Shown: piece by piece, positions 32,899 through 43,900 of the stretch
How the letters are laid out: every line of letters starts with the position of its first letter
Numbering within the stretch: position 1 is the stretch's first letter
Source: Cryptomeria japonica
Lineage: Eukaryota; Streptophyta; Pinopsida; Cupressales; Cupressaceae
Assembly: GCF_030272615.1 (NCBI RefSeq)
Contig: NC_081408.1
Location: forward strand, 59,666,114 to 59,730,113
Reading direction: 5' to 3'
DNA length: 64,000 nt
Program-made: the position numbers and the translations under genes
Notes under the pieces: generated by a model
Databases searched by the model: none
Seen by the model: only the letters and a program-made list of their open reading frames with translations
Told to the model about the DNA's origin: nothing

Positions 32899-33170
32899 AG
32901 ACACAAACGTGCCTTCATGACATAAACGCGCTTACAGACTGCATAAACGTGCCTGCTTTTCACAGACACGCCTGAAATACATAGACGTGCCTCTGTCTTG
33001 CATAGACACGCCTGTCCTGCACAGACGTGTCCTCATGACGCAAACATGTCTGTCTAACGTAGATGCGCTCACATTTGGCACAAATGCCTTTTCATTCATA
33101 GACGCGCCTGACACAAACACAGACGTGCCTAGCCAACCCAAATGCGTCTGGCACCAACGTAGACGTGCCT
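32899..33170 (+). repeat. 3' motif array of the outer element (CACAGACGTGCC)
   Basis: About 14 copies of CA(C/T)A(A/G)ACG(T/C)GCC. Starts are near 32901, 32921, 32942, 32961, 32980, 33001, 33020, 33039, 33058, 33079, 33097, 33119, 33138 and 33158, a spacing of 18-22 bp. It is the reverse complement of the 5' arrays: CACAGACGTG here pairs with CACGTCTGTG near 3736, and CATAGACGC with GCGTCTATG near 5172. It ends about 535 bp before the 3' LTR, nearly the same distance as in the inner element. Confidence 0.9.
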
Positions 33171-33557
33171 ACACATTTTTGACATTTTTTGACATTATCC
33201 TAAAATGCATTAAATGCGCTACCTAGCATGTATTAATGACAACATTTATTATAACAAAGTACAAGGAGGTTTTGCGATACTTACCGGCTCTCCTACATCT
33301 GCTGACCTCTGAAATCGGCAAATGCGATCGAATCTATGTACCAATGCCATCACTGTTGACTGTTGCGGCTCTATTCTCGCTCTGCACTCTGATCTCTTGG
33401 ATGTGTGGATGACAATGAAGATGTATTCCCCTCGTGGTCTATCTTATAGACTGCCCTAGCGCTAGCTCTAGCCCTCGTTTCCCGAGTCAGTCTTAATTAT
33501 CCCGTGACTCTTTCACTCCATCCAATCCAGTCAATCCATTCTAGCCTTTCTTTCTTA

Positions 33558-33606
33558 TCGAGAGATTGTCTGTGATCTTTTCAGACATTTTCATCCTATC
33601 TCTCGA
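33558..33606 (+). other. Stem-loop upstream of the polypurine tract (outer)
   Basis: TCGAGAGAT at 33558-33566 and ATCTCTCGA at 33598-33606 form a perfect 9-bp stem with a 31-nt loop, followed by GGGGGCATA. The loop differs from that of the inner element while the stem is kept. Confidence 0.65.
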
Positions 33607-33691
33607 GGGGGCATATCATTCCCATATTGGGGCAACTTTGTATCAGTTCATATTATCTTCTTTGAAACAACGCGACAAGCTGCATTGTCTC

Positions 33692-33705
33692 AAAGAGGGG
33701 CAAAA
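33692..33705 (+). other. Polypurine tract (outer)
   Basis: AAAGAGGGGCAAAA directly before the 3' LTR. The preceding 30 bp (TTTGAAACAACGCGACAAGC and following bases) also match the inner element with a few changes. Confidence 0.8.
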
Positions 33706-34413
33706 TGTAGACACCTAAAATTGTCCAGTCTAAATAATTCATTCATTTATCCTCTTCTAGCCTTATTTCTCATTTAAATAAATACTTTTATTTATTTAAA
33801 TTATTCTTTTTCCTAAATTAAATAAATACTTTTATTTATTTAATTGATCCCACTTCTTCTATTAATTAAATAAATCTTTATTTATTTAATTAATTCATTA
33901 GCCTTTTCCACCCATGACACATGTCATTCATCTCTTAATTCCTACACTACCTACCCTCTCATTATTTTATTATTTTTCTCTACCTACCCTCTAATCATAG
34001 CCGACCTCTTTTATACCTCTCAATATTAGTCCTCCATATAGTGTCTTCTATATAAGGAGATGCTTCCTTCATTATCAAACCTTGACTATTTGATCAATTG
34101 ACTATACTACACCTTTGCACTTTCATATGCAATCAAGCCTACTTGCAACCACATTTCCGTTCTTTGTTGAGCTCTTGTGCACATAAAATCTGAGAGCAAA
34201 TATATCAAGCAAGATCAATGGAGATAGGGAGAATGGAGATTCAAACCCTATTGGACATGTGATGGTATAATCTTTGTGATTTCATTTGATTTGCATTGTC
34301 TTAGGTAATCTTCATATGTTATGGTGGATCTTTGTTGTTGCTAGGCTAGGGTTTTGTGGTTGAATTCATTTAGTCTTTCAATGTTATTGTTGTTTCCATT
34401 TTCACCATATACA
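33706..34413 (+). repeat. 3' LTR of the outer element
   Basis: 708 bp, TGTAGACACC to CATATACA. Compared with the 5' LTR it has about 13 substitutions, mostly transitions, a deletion of about 25 bp in the first palindrome, and a few small indels. CCACC at 34414-34418 is the target duplication. Confidence 0.93.
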
Positions 34414-34418
34414 CCACC

Positions 34419-34802
34419 ATTTTTCTTTGATCGATCCAAAATTGTGTTGAAGTCTCCTCCAATTATATAACATTCATTAGGGTTCTGTATTAAAAATATC
34501 TCTATTTCTACCCAGACTTCCCTTTTACTATTACTTCTAATTGGCCCATATATATTGATAAGAAAAAATCTCAATGAGGTGAATAGGCTTCTAACCCAGC
34601 CGCCCTGCCAATAAATTCTATTAATGATTTTCTCATAACAAACCTTCCTTGGATCCCAAATTATGACTAGTCCTCCTGCAGTCCCTATCCCTGGGACATT
34701 ATCCATCTTCCATATCCCCAATTTCTTACTAAAGTTATTCAGTTCTTCTTCATTGAGTTTGGTCTCTTGTATCATAATTATTTCTGTTTTTAGGATTGAC
34801 AA
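34419..34802 (-). pseudogene. LINE ORF2 endonuclease, N-terminal part
   Basis: Minus-strand start of the apurinic-type endonuclease of the LINE whose remainder is at 1-2853. IMIQETKL carries the catalytic glutamate motif, and GGLVIIWDPRKV and YIIGGDFNTILDRS are the conserved blocks of L1-type endonucleases. The frame is open up to the LTR element and continues at 2853 in the same phase. It lies just downstream of ORF1. The break is the insertion of the outer element; other lesions are further downstream. Confidence 0.9.
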
Positions 34803-34866
34803 ATTGTGCTTAATTAAGCGTTGCTTTTTAGGCCCCTAACATTCCATGTTATGAGCTTCATTTGTC

Positions 34867-36656
34867 CTAGGGAAGGCACTTCCCCTTCCTTGCATTTAAT
34901 AGAGAGGTAATCTTAGTTTGGTCCTCTGCTTCCCCTGCCATCATTCTTAGTTCATTTAGGGATTTCCTTCCTCTCTTCTTTGCTGACCTTCCACAATCTG
35001 AGGTATCTTTATCAAGACAATTTAAGGCCAAACCTATTTTTACTGAGTCCCTTATATCCTCTCCCCCTTTAGCAATGTCATCAATAAGAGCTTCTTTTAT
35101 CTCAGTTTCAACCAGTTCCTTTGCATCGAGCTCCAAGATATCTCTTATTAACCTTTGTTTTTTTACCAACACCTCTATATTATCCTCTTCTTCTGAGTCA
35201 TATTCTACCCCCATAGGTTGGTTTAAGTCCATCATATCATATACCGCTTTTAATTCTGTAGGTATTTGCTCTTCTTCTAATTACTAATTATCTCCATCTT
35301 TTATACAGTCTGTCCTTACCACCTTATCCTCATGCTTACTTACCTCTTTCTCTTCCAAAATATCTCTATGAGCTTCACCCAAACCGATCAATTCTCTTCT
35401 TGCTTCTTCCTGGAGAGATACTGCTTCTGATAAAACATGATTCAGAGCAGCTTTACTTTCAGAAGCTCTCACATTAGCTTCCACTTGGGGGTTGGTTTGG
35501 TATAAATCATATTCAAAGGCTGATTTTTCAATAATAAATCCACCAATATCATTGTTCAATTTTATTTTAATCCCCTCATCCTGTGGGGGCTTTGTATTTA
35601 GATTGAACCCAACCTCTGCTACATCCTTTTTTATTCTTATATTCCTTGAATGGGGCCTCTAAAAAATTATGGTCTGATATAATAAGCTTCTTGCACCATA
35701 ATCAGTTCCAAAGGTTTTAGATCTCTAACATTTGTTTTGATGTCAACACATAGTTTAACCTCTATAGAGTTGGAAAAAATATCCTTTACCCCTATAAAGG
35801 AGCTCCAGAAATTTTCAATTTCTACTAGGGTTTCTATATGTAACAATTCTATTGGCAAAAATGGTATTCTAATCCATTAAGGGAATGTTTTAGGCTTGTA
35901 TGCTTTAGGATTAAAATTATTTTGTTAATATAGAATATGGAAACTAAAGCCTCTGTAAATTACAGGTTCTCCAAATAACATTTCTTTTTTCAAAGATTCT
36001 TCTTTACAGTCTAGATATAGAAAATCATCAAGAAGGATATAAATACTTACCTGGTTTGAGAATGCCCATCGCCACTAGCTTGCAACATTGTTAATTGATT
36101 GCCCTGATCCACTCCATTTCACAAATGGTCCATGTTTCCTGCATTGATTCCATCTTGTCTCCATAGTTTTGTTGTGGATGACAAATGCTTTGTAATCCTC
36201 CCTAGTGAGATGAGGATTTTTTGCTTGCTTTGTCATAGAATCTCTTATGTTTTGCCATCGTGGAGCAGATTGCAGAGAGTTAACCTTATACATTGTGTTG
36301 TGAGCAAATTTGGGATTTGGTTTCCCTTGTGGATGGAAATTCCGTGCAAAGTTACCTTGGTTATTTTGGACAAATCACCTATTCCTCCTAGCAGTTGCAT
36401 CCTTATTGAATTGATAATGGCTCATTGGTTTCCTTGGATGTCCCAGGGGAAATTTGTTTGTTTCAGTCATATGTCGTGGATTAACTATATATATTTTATT
36501 TGCTCCTATAGCCACATGGTTTAAATTTTGTTGATTTTGCCAAATTTTCTCTTTTTTCCTAAATTTCTTTGATTTGACTAACTGCCATTTGTTCTCTTTG
36601 TTTGGGTTTGCAGGAAATTGGTTTTCCCTGTGAGGTTTATTATCCCAGATTCGCAT
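34867..36656 (-). pseudogene. LINE ORF1 (RNA-binding protein), broken
   Basis: The minus-strand region upstream of the endonuclease has open pieces at 36656-36375, 36293-36075, 35858-35667, 35559-35284 and 35235-34867. The piece at 35858-35667 (LPIELLHIETLVEIENFWSS) resembles the DUF4283-type region that plant LINE ORF1 proteins use with nucleic acid. The first piece is basic (KKFRKKEKIWQNQ). The last one is acidic and ends in a KKRGRKS cluster. Frameshifts and stops separate them. Position and composition support ORF1; sequence identity to a named family is modest. Confidence 0.65.
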
Positions 36657-36662
36657 ATTCGC

Positions 36663-37241
36663 ACAAATTAAAGGAGAGGCATTTTTTTTTTGGAATTGTA
36701 GTAGTCCTTAATTTTATTACCTTTTATTTTTTAAAATTACAATATAAATCAAATACATATTTATTATAATCTTACCAAATATTATTTATTATAATCTTAT
36801 ATGATTTTTTTGGATGCTTAAATTTTTTCTTTATCATATAATATAGTCTTAAAATGTCATAATAAAAAAGATCAAATACAATCATATATCATCAAAATTA
36901 AAATTTAATAATATAAATGCATATGATTGTATTTAAATGACTGTAATAAAATATATTGCTTATAATTTTTAAATATGACATACTATACATTAAAAATTAT
37001 ATTCTACCCATGATTGAATGTTTAGTTTTATTTAAAAATATTTAAAAAATATTGTTGAATTAAATAAAAAATGTTTTATATGTCTTAACTTTCATATTTA
37101 AAAAATGAATTAATACTTATGGAGATAGTCCATATAGTTTTAGGTTTCTTCTTATAAATAATTGAGGTCATTAATTATCTTATATATTGAATTATCATAC
37201 CATTTTATAATTAAATTCTTGTTAATAATATTATTAACATT
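36663..37241. other. AT-rich intergenic sequence
   Basis: About 580 bp of very AT-rich DNA between the LINE 5' end and the SINE-like insertion. I see no gene or repeat unit. The exact 5' end of the LINE, near 36660, is uncertain. Confidence 0.5.
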
Positions 37242-37253
37242 GTTATTAATCAA

Positions 37254-37411
37254 TTTTTTTTTTTTTTTTGATGGGTAATTGGCCGAAGCCTGAATAGCTT
37301 TTGATGGATCAGTGGGGACACAATAGGGGGCCCATCCTATGGAAGACCAAGAGTCACAAGTTAAAATTCCATTTCCCAATGTTTTAACCAGTTAAGCTCA
37401 ACCCCTTGAAC
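37254..37411 (-). mobile_element. SINE-like insertion upstream of FEN1
   Basis: A 158-bp body on the minus strand ending in a 16-nt A tail (T run at 37254-37269). It is flanked by GTTATTAATCAA at 37242-37253 and GTCATTAATCAA at 37412-37423, a 12-bp duplication with one change. The head (GGGGTTGAGCTTAACTGG on the minus strand) resembles a polymerase III A box, and GTGACTCTTGGTCTTCC could be a decayed B box. It has no coding capacity and lies 480 bp upstream of the FEN1 start. Confidence 0.7.
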
Positions 37412-37775
37412 GTCATTAATCAACTTTGTTCATTTTAATATTATTAATATAATTTATATTTGTATTATATTATTATTTTTTATTATTAATTAAATTTTAT
37501 TACTCAATATATCCAAGCTATAATTTACCATGGTCGTCTTTTTTATACAAGTTATATATTAAAAAAAAAAAATCTAAATACAGCCAACATCCACCAAATT
37601 TTAAAAGGCCTCGGCAAGAAAAGAAAATGAAATCTTTAAAATCCAGAAAGTGGTGACTTGCCCCGTAAGTCTTAAAAAGCGAGCTCACTATGCTCATCAC
37701 GACATTTGGTTTTAGTATCATTCTCCGTCACTTAACGTTTCTTCAGCCAACGCCATCAATAGACGAACGAACTCG

Positions 37776-37857
37776 TATAAAATTTCATTGGCGGGAAACC
37801 CTGCAACTGCAACCAGGGTTTTGTTTTGAAAGCACTCAATCTCACGTCAAACCCTAA
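37776..37857 (+). promoter_or_regulatory. FEN1 core promoter: TATA, E2F site, telo-box
   Basis: TATAAAA lies at 37776-37782. TTGGCGGGAAA at 37788-37798 is a strong match to the E2F consensus in reverse (TTTCCCGCC). AAACCCTAA at 37849-37857 is a telo-box. E2F sites and telo-boxes are typical of plant replication and S-phase genes, which fits FEN1. All lie within 120 bp of the ATG. Confidence 0.7.
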
Positions 37858-37892
37858 TTTGAAAACATTCTGCAGCAAGTTTTTTAATCACT

Positions 37893-37904
37893 ATGGGAGT
37901 AAAA
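37893..37904 (+). CDS. FEN1: FEN1 exon 1 (coding part)
   Basis: ATGGGAGTAAAA encodes MGVK and is followed by the donor GTAAGC. A four-codon first coding exon ending before GLTKLL matches the family N-terminus. The start methionine is fixed, because the mature N-terminal Gly2 is needed in the active site. Confidence 0.9.
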
Positions 37905-40900
37905 GTAAGCAATTTTCCTATAATAGTGAATATTTCATAGTGTTTTTGAAGTTTTCTTTGAATTCTGCATGGAAAAAAACATGCCTTCTGTTTTTCATTT
38001 TTTGTCTGGCAGGGTTTAACGAAGCTTCTAGCAGACAATGCGCCGAAGTCTATAAAGGAGCAAAAGTTTGAGAGCTATTTTGGACGGAAGATAGCCGTTG
38101 ATGCCAGCATGAGCATATATCAGTTCCTGGTAAGCTTCATTTTTCCAATGGAATTGTAGAACAAACTTTCTAGGTTGTAAGTAAAATAGTTTTTGCAAGT
38201 TGGTAGATTTTCCAGTTTTTTTTGCTTATGGCTTTCTGAGTTGATTAGTTATGGCTTCAGTGATATGGTTTATGTGCTTATAACAACTGATCTAGCTAGA
38301 ACTAGGGTTTAGGTTGTAGGTTTTCTGAATTTATTTAATACTTTGTGTGGAGAAACATCTTACAACTTGTTCTGAGTTGGATTTTCTGTGAATGCATGGA
38401 TGCTTGCGAACATTAAAGGCTGGCATTTTGTAAATAGTTAACTCTTATACCAATTAAAAAACTTGGACTTCTGGGTCACTAGGAAGGTTGCGTGAAAATA
38501 TTGAAGCTCACATTTTATAGGTGTTTAACAACAAAAATAAGAACTTTTGATGAAGGTAGCCCATAATACATCATTTACGTCTGGAGACTGTTGTCACAAA
38601 GGTTGCACCCTGAATGCTAAGTATGAAACTCATCAATCCTGTGAAACATGGGATGAAGTTTAGGCCCGTGGGTTGCCTATTACGAAAATCAACCTCCAGA
38701 GCGAGCTGGTTCTCGTATAACACCTCCTAAAAACTATGGATTATCTGGGAAAAGGGATAGAAAGCTTGCTTCTGAAACTGAATGTACTACTCTAATAGGA
38801 GGTGATTGCACCAAAATGGATCTAAAGTAACCTATCTTAATTCACAATCAGACTTCAAGATTTAAAACTTGGTTCACAATTCAGCAGAGATTATGAAATG
38901 CATCAGTGTTTCATATGGAGGTTATGATTCAGCTTTTCTGAAGGAAACGATCAATTTCACAACTTAAAACATACTGAACCAATTTACACCAAATATGACC
39001 TGCATTTAACACAATAATTCTTGTTCTCACAAAGCTAAATGAGACAAAACAAAGGATAATACACAAAGTTTTATCAATCATTCGTAAGACAATGTAAGAG
39101 ACAAGGTCTGCCAAGAAGGAGCTAGCTGATTTTTATTGAATTCTGAAAGAAATTGCTGTTACAATGCTTGGATCTGTAAATAAATGAGTTACAATTGCTG
39201 AATGCTTGCTGTGCATGCAAGCAAAAAGAAAAGAATTAACTGAGAAAGATAGAAGAAGAAAGCTTTATAGAAAGGTCTCCTAATCATAACTGAAAGACAG
39301 AGCCAAGGAGAACTAGCCTTGAACTGAATGAAGAACTAACTGCTTGTTCCGTGGCTTCATCTTCAATTTGCATGATCTTTGATTCTTGGGTCGAATTTGG
39401 AGAAAAGGCATGCAGAGAAGGTGCTACAAGGCTGATAACAGGCTCCAAACTTGTCTCAACTCAAGTGTAAGCTATGTGGGGTCTTAAACTGATGTTTGAC
39501 AGCTGTATACTCCCTCACACTCCTTATTTTCAGCCTCAAAACTAATGAATGAACTGCAAACACTATCTCTTGACTCTCTAACCTCCCCTTGAGTTGATGT
39601 GTATGATAAATCCGCTGATTGCTTGATCTTAGTGATTGGTTCGAAGTTGGATTTTAACTTACCTTGAAATTTGTGTAGGATATCGTCAAAGAATTCAAAG
39701 TATCATATATCACATATTCTTTATTCTAGCTTATATCATCTTCCTTTATGTTCATTTTGATATATCCTCAACATCCCTTGATCTCAAATCTGCCATGGTT
39801 AGGAATAAAAATGCAACAAAGAGAACCTTGACACGACTTATGCACTCATTTTTACTGCTCTCATACATTCCTTGCAAGGTGTAGAGACCATTATACCCTG
39901 AGTCATATTCCTGTGATTGTATCTATTGCTCCTTACTACTGTCAAAATTATCCTTCTGAGTGCTGCAACCATTACTTGATCTCAGTTCCTTGAACTATTC
40001 ATGTCCACTATCTTGCATTTGATAGACTGTCATCTCATCATTGTATGTCACTGCTCTGTCACAGTGGTGATCATCTCTGCTACTATCTCTGCTTTCTCTT
40101 AAGTCTATACCTTGTCAAAATCTAACATGTAATCATTTTCTAGGACTGCAACAATACTTTATAACAGTCTCATGACTGTTGCCTCAAGCTTTGCCATTGA
40201 AACCTCTATCATTAAACTATTCTTTCATCATCACAAAAGCAATGAATCTCTTCATTTTTATGACCTTGACTGGCAGTATGGACTGCTCCTTGTATTGTTG
40301 AAGGATCTCCAAACTACTATACCACTGTTTTTTGATAACTCTTCTTTGTTATCTCCATTACTGCCCTAGGGCTGAGAGGTCTCCTTATTTGGTAGCTTTG
40401 GCAACTGCTAGTATAATGAATGCACGTTGTTGCTATTTCTTTCAATGTTCTCCTTTTCCTACTGAAATAAGCCTTCATCTCTTTCTTCACTGTGAACTCT
40501 TGAAGCTGTTAATGCTGTGTTTTCATCTTTACTTTCATCTGAGACTCCTTTGGTATTGACATCTTTGAGGACATCCCCGTTTCAGCACTTATGGACTGTG
40601 TCTTTTATTTCAAACCCCTATATCACTGTCTAAGATGACTGTCTTTGAAATGCATCTCTGTTTTGGAACGTTGAAGATTGCCGATCACTGTTATTTATAC
40701 TAAAGTTTGCAATTGCTTTACAAACAGCCCACTGTCTTATGATAGTTGTGGCAATGTGTTACTGCCATACTTTACCAGCAAACACTGTCTTTGCTCTAAC
40801 AGTGCTTTATGACTGTCCTTAAGAGGGTTGTGTATGAGACTATATTATAATTGTAACCTCATGACTGCTTTAATTGCAATCATTTTATGTTTCTGTATTG

Positions 40901-43900
40901 GCAATCTTTTCACTGCTTTTGACATTGAATAGGACTGCAATAAGGTTCAATGGACTGGTAACTACTTGTTCTGGCTTCTCTGTCTTTCTTAGTGTATCTC
41001 TCGTCATTGAAAGTATCCAATCTTCTTGTTCTTATATCAAACTCTTAATTCAATGCCTTATTTTCTAAATGTCCTCTTGATGAGGGGTCTATACAAGCTC
41101 CTACTGTGATTGTGTTCTTTGAAATTGTAAGTGATTCTCTTGGTGCTCACTAGTTACTCATATTTCTACATATTGTTGCCATCAAGTCACCCTTCTTCAT
41201 ACACTGTCTTTTGGTATTTGGTCTGCAAATATTGTCTTGAATGCTTCTTGTGCCTTCAATATTGATATTCAAAAGTTCATTGTGACTCTTATTATTCTGC
41301 CCCATAGTCACTTCATTCATTATGTTTGAAGCTTGATCAGTGATCTCTTTCCCAGATTTGTATTGTCCTAGGCCTTGTTGGTGATGTATAGGGTACGAAC
41401 CCTTGTCTGCTAGAAGCTTTCCAATCTAAACCCTTTTGGTTAAATGATAACAATCTATTTTATTGCCACTGTCTTTGTTGAATACTTTCTTAGATCCTCA
41501 ATGGTATCACTTCAAACCTTAGCATGATGATTCTCCATAGCCTTTTTGATACCTTCATTACTGTTCTAAATGAGCATATGGCTGCTGTTGTAAAGGTCTT
41601 TCTATCATGCTGCTCTTTATGGAAAAGTTCATTGTGTTCTCTGCTCATTTGACCTTAGGGAGTGTTGATGGCTCCTTGATAGTTTCTGACTTCTCTCAGT
41701 GCCCTCAAAACATGCCTACAACTAAAAAAAACTCAAATTCTTGAAGTCCTCTTATCTGCCTTACAGCCTTGGTCTGATCCTTAAAATGACTGTTATCTAC
41801 TGCTCATAGGCAGTGATCTTTTTCCTTTTGATTGAGATTCTTGACATACATAACTGTAAGCTTCCCCCTCTTGTCTTCAACAAACATATAGATTCCTTTT
41901 GGAGAGTTGTGATCATATCTTTGCAAGCATCTTCTCAATCAGATCTACAATGTTACTGTCAATCCTCCTATCTTTTAGAAGTGTGATCACTGTTTCTCAA
42001 TGCCGATTTGTCTCAGATCTGTACCATTATCTCTATGAAGGGATTTACTCACTTTCTTTTTACCAGGATCAAAGAGACATTACCACCCTTGACCAAATCG
42101 TTGGCCTGAATAATGAATAATATATTTACTCCAAAGGCAGAAAATAAGCAGTAGGAAAACCCTTTACCATTTATGTTCATCACCACACAAAACAAACTAT
42201 GGCTTCTATGTTTCAGGCAGTCTCCTTTTGCTTAATGAATGATAATAAAAGCACCTCTTTTTTATGTAGAGTAGGATTTCTAGAACCCTACCTCACATCG
42301 ATCTTGATTGGAAACTCCCCTTTCTTGTTACTTAACTGCACCTTGAAGATTTGAGATGGTCTTTGCGTCCATGAATGTCTGCATGATTCCCATCAGTGCT
42401 TCTTGATGAGTCTAGTGGTGTAATGGAGGTGTGAAGGCTCTGCATGTGTGTTTGTCTCGCTGGAAAGCTTTATTTCCATGATAAAGCAAAACTGAAGACT
42501 GAAAAAAAACTCCATGAAAACAAAAGAAAACCCTAATAAGCAGCGTGAAACTTTACTTTCCTCTTCTTTTCTGAAAGGTCTTGACTCCTCCACGTGGAAT
42601 AAGGCTTTTGATAAGGCTCTTTTGACATGCAAGGTGGAGGACTTAATTTAAATTTATAAAAACTAATTTCCTCCAAGTCATTGACAGAATATTGACTTTT
42701 ACTTATAACTTTGGAGGCACCTATTTTGCCTGAAAGCTTTTTAAAACCTTTTGAAATTTCTTTGCTATATATATAAGGAATTTTTTTAATTGCTTTTCAA
42801 GATGAACTTGAATATAAAAGGCATTTGCCATTTTTCCTTTACAATTGAAAACATAGGCCTTATTAACAATCATAAAAACCTTTCCTTCAAAACTATTGGC
42901 TCTTTTTGGCAATAAACATTTTTTGTCATGAAAACAAAAATAGGTAATAGAGATATTAGAGAACAAATTTGAGGTGACAATCTGTCAATGACATAAGGGT
43001 TAGAATATAGTAAAAAGAAGAATAGGAGCCAGTTTTCATTTTTGAAGTAATAGGGCTCAACAAGATTTGAAGGCGTGACTTAGGTTGAATGGTAGAAATA
43101 AAATAGCTTTTAAAAGCTTTGTTTAGTATTTTAATATGTTTTAAGGCATTTAACACTCACCTTGCTATCAATTAAGCATGAGATTGCAACCAAGAGCGAT
43201 ATACTTTAGTTTAGAAGCTATACTATTTCTAATTTCCCAAAAAATTACTAGAGACTTGCAGCTTGTTTTGTTTGATGGTTTTCTACCAAGTTACGTGTCT
43301 TGGTAGGGGTTTGGGTGTGGGTATTGGTATCAGGTAGAGTGGTACACCAATTTTTTTCCCTTGGGTAAGGGTGTACCCGACTATATATATAATATTCAAA
43401 ATTGTAAATTATAAAAAATAAAAATAGTGATCCTCATAATTGCCAATAAACAAAATAATTAAATACTTCATGTTCATCATTTGCAAGAATGAAAACACTA
43501 TTTTTTAAATAAAAAATATCAATACACAATGAAAATTACAATCAATATTTAATAGTTTTCATATTTCTCTTCATCAAAAACATCACAGTTAACATTTGGT
43601 TCAATTCCATTTGAACCACAACCAATTGGATTGCTACTCTGATTAGTTGTGTCACATGCAGAAGTTGTCTCATTTATCGAGTTATAATAGGCATTATAAC
43701 CCTTTATTACTGTATACGGTGAAAAATGATGATGAAAACTATTGTAAAACCATAAAGATTCAACCACAAACAATCTAAGTCCTAGAATGAAACATTCACC
43801 AATACCAATAGAGATATCTAAGATCATGTAAATCAACAAAATAAAACAATATTATCATTCATATGTCAAGTAGGGTTTCAATCTCCATTGTCTCCTATCT

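Larger units (their letters stand above)
2854..34413 (+). mobile_element. Outer Ty3/gypsy (Tat-like) LTR element, pol-deleted, hosting a nested copy
   Basis: The element is bounded by LTRs at 2854-3584 and 33706-34413. The target duplication is CCGCC at 2849-2853 and CCACC at 34414-34418, a single CpG-to-CpA difference. Without the nested element (18,861 bp plus one 5-bp duplication) it is about 12.7 kb. The order is LTR, primer site, motif array, leader, gag, protease, a non-pol segment, integrase tail, noncoding part, antisense PMD gene, hairpin repeats, complementary motif array, stem-loop, polypurine tract and LTR. Reverse transcriptase, RNase H and the integrase core are absent, so it must have moved using another element's enzymes. 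About 13 substitutions separate the LTRs by eye (roughly 2%), so it is clearly older than the inner element. Confidence 0.92.

Noticed and set aside
43549-43839. 96-codon minus-strand frame
   Set aside because: It crosses the border of the solo LTR, so it cannot be an ancestral gene.
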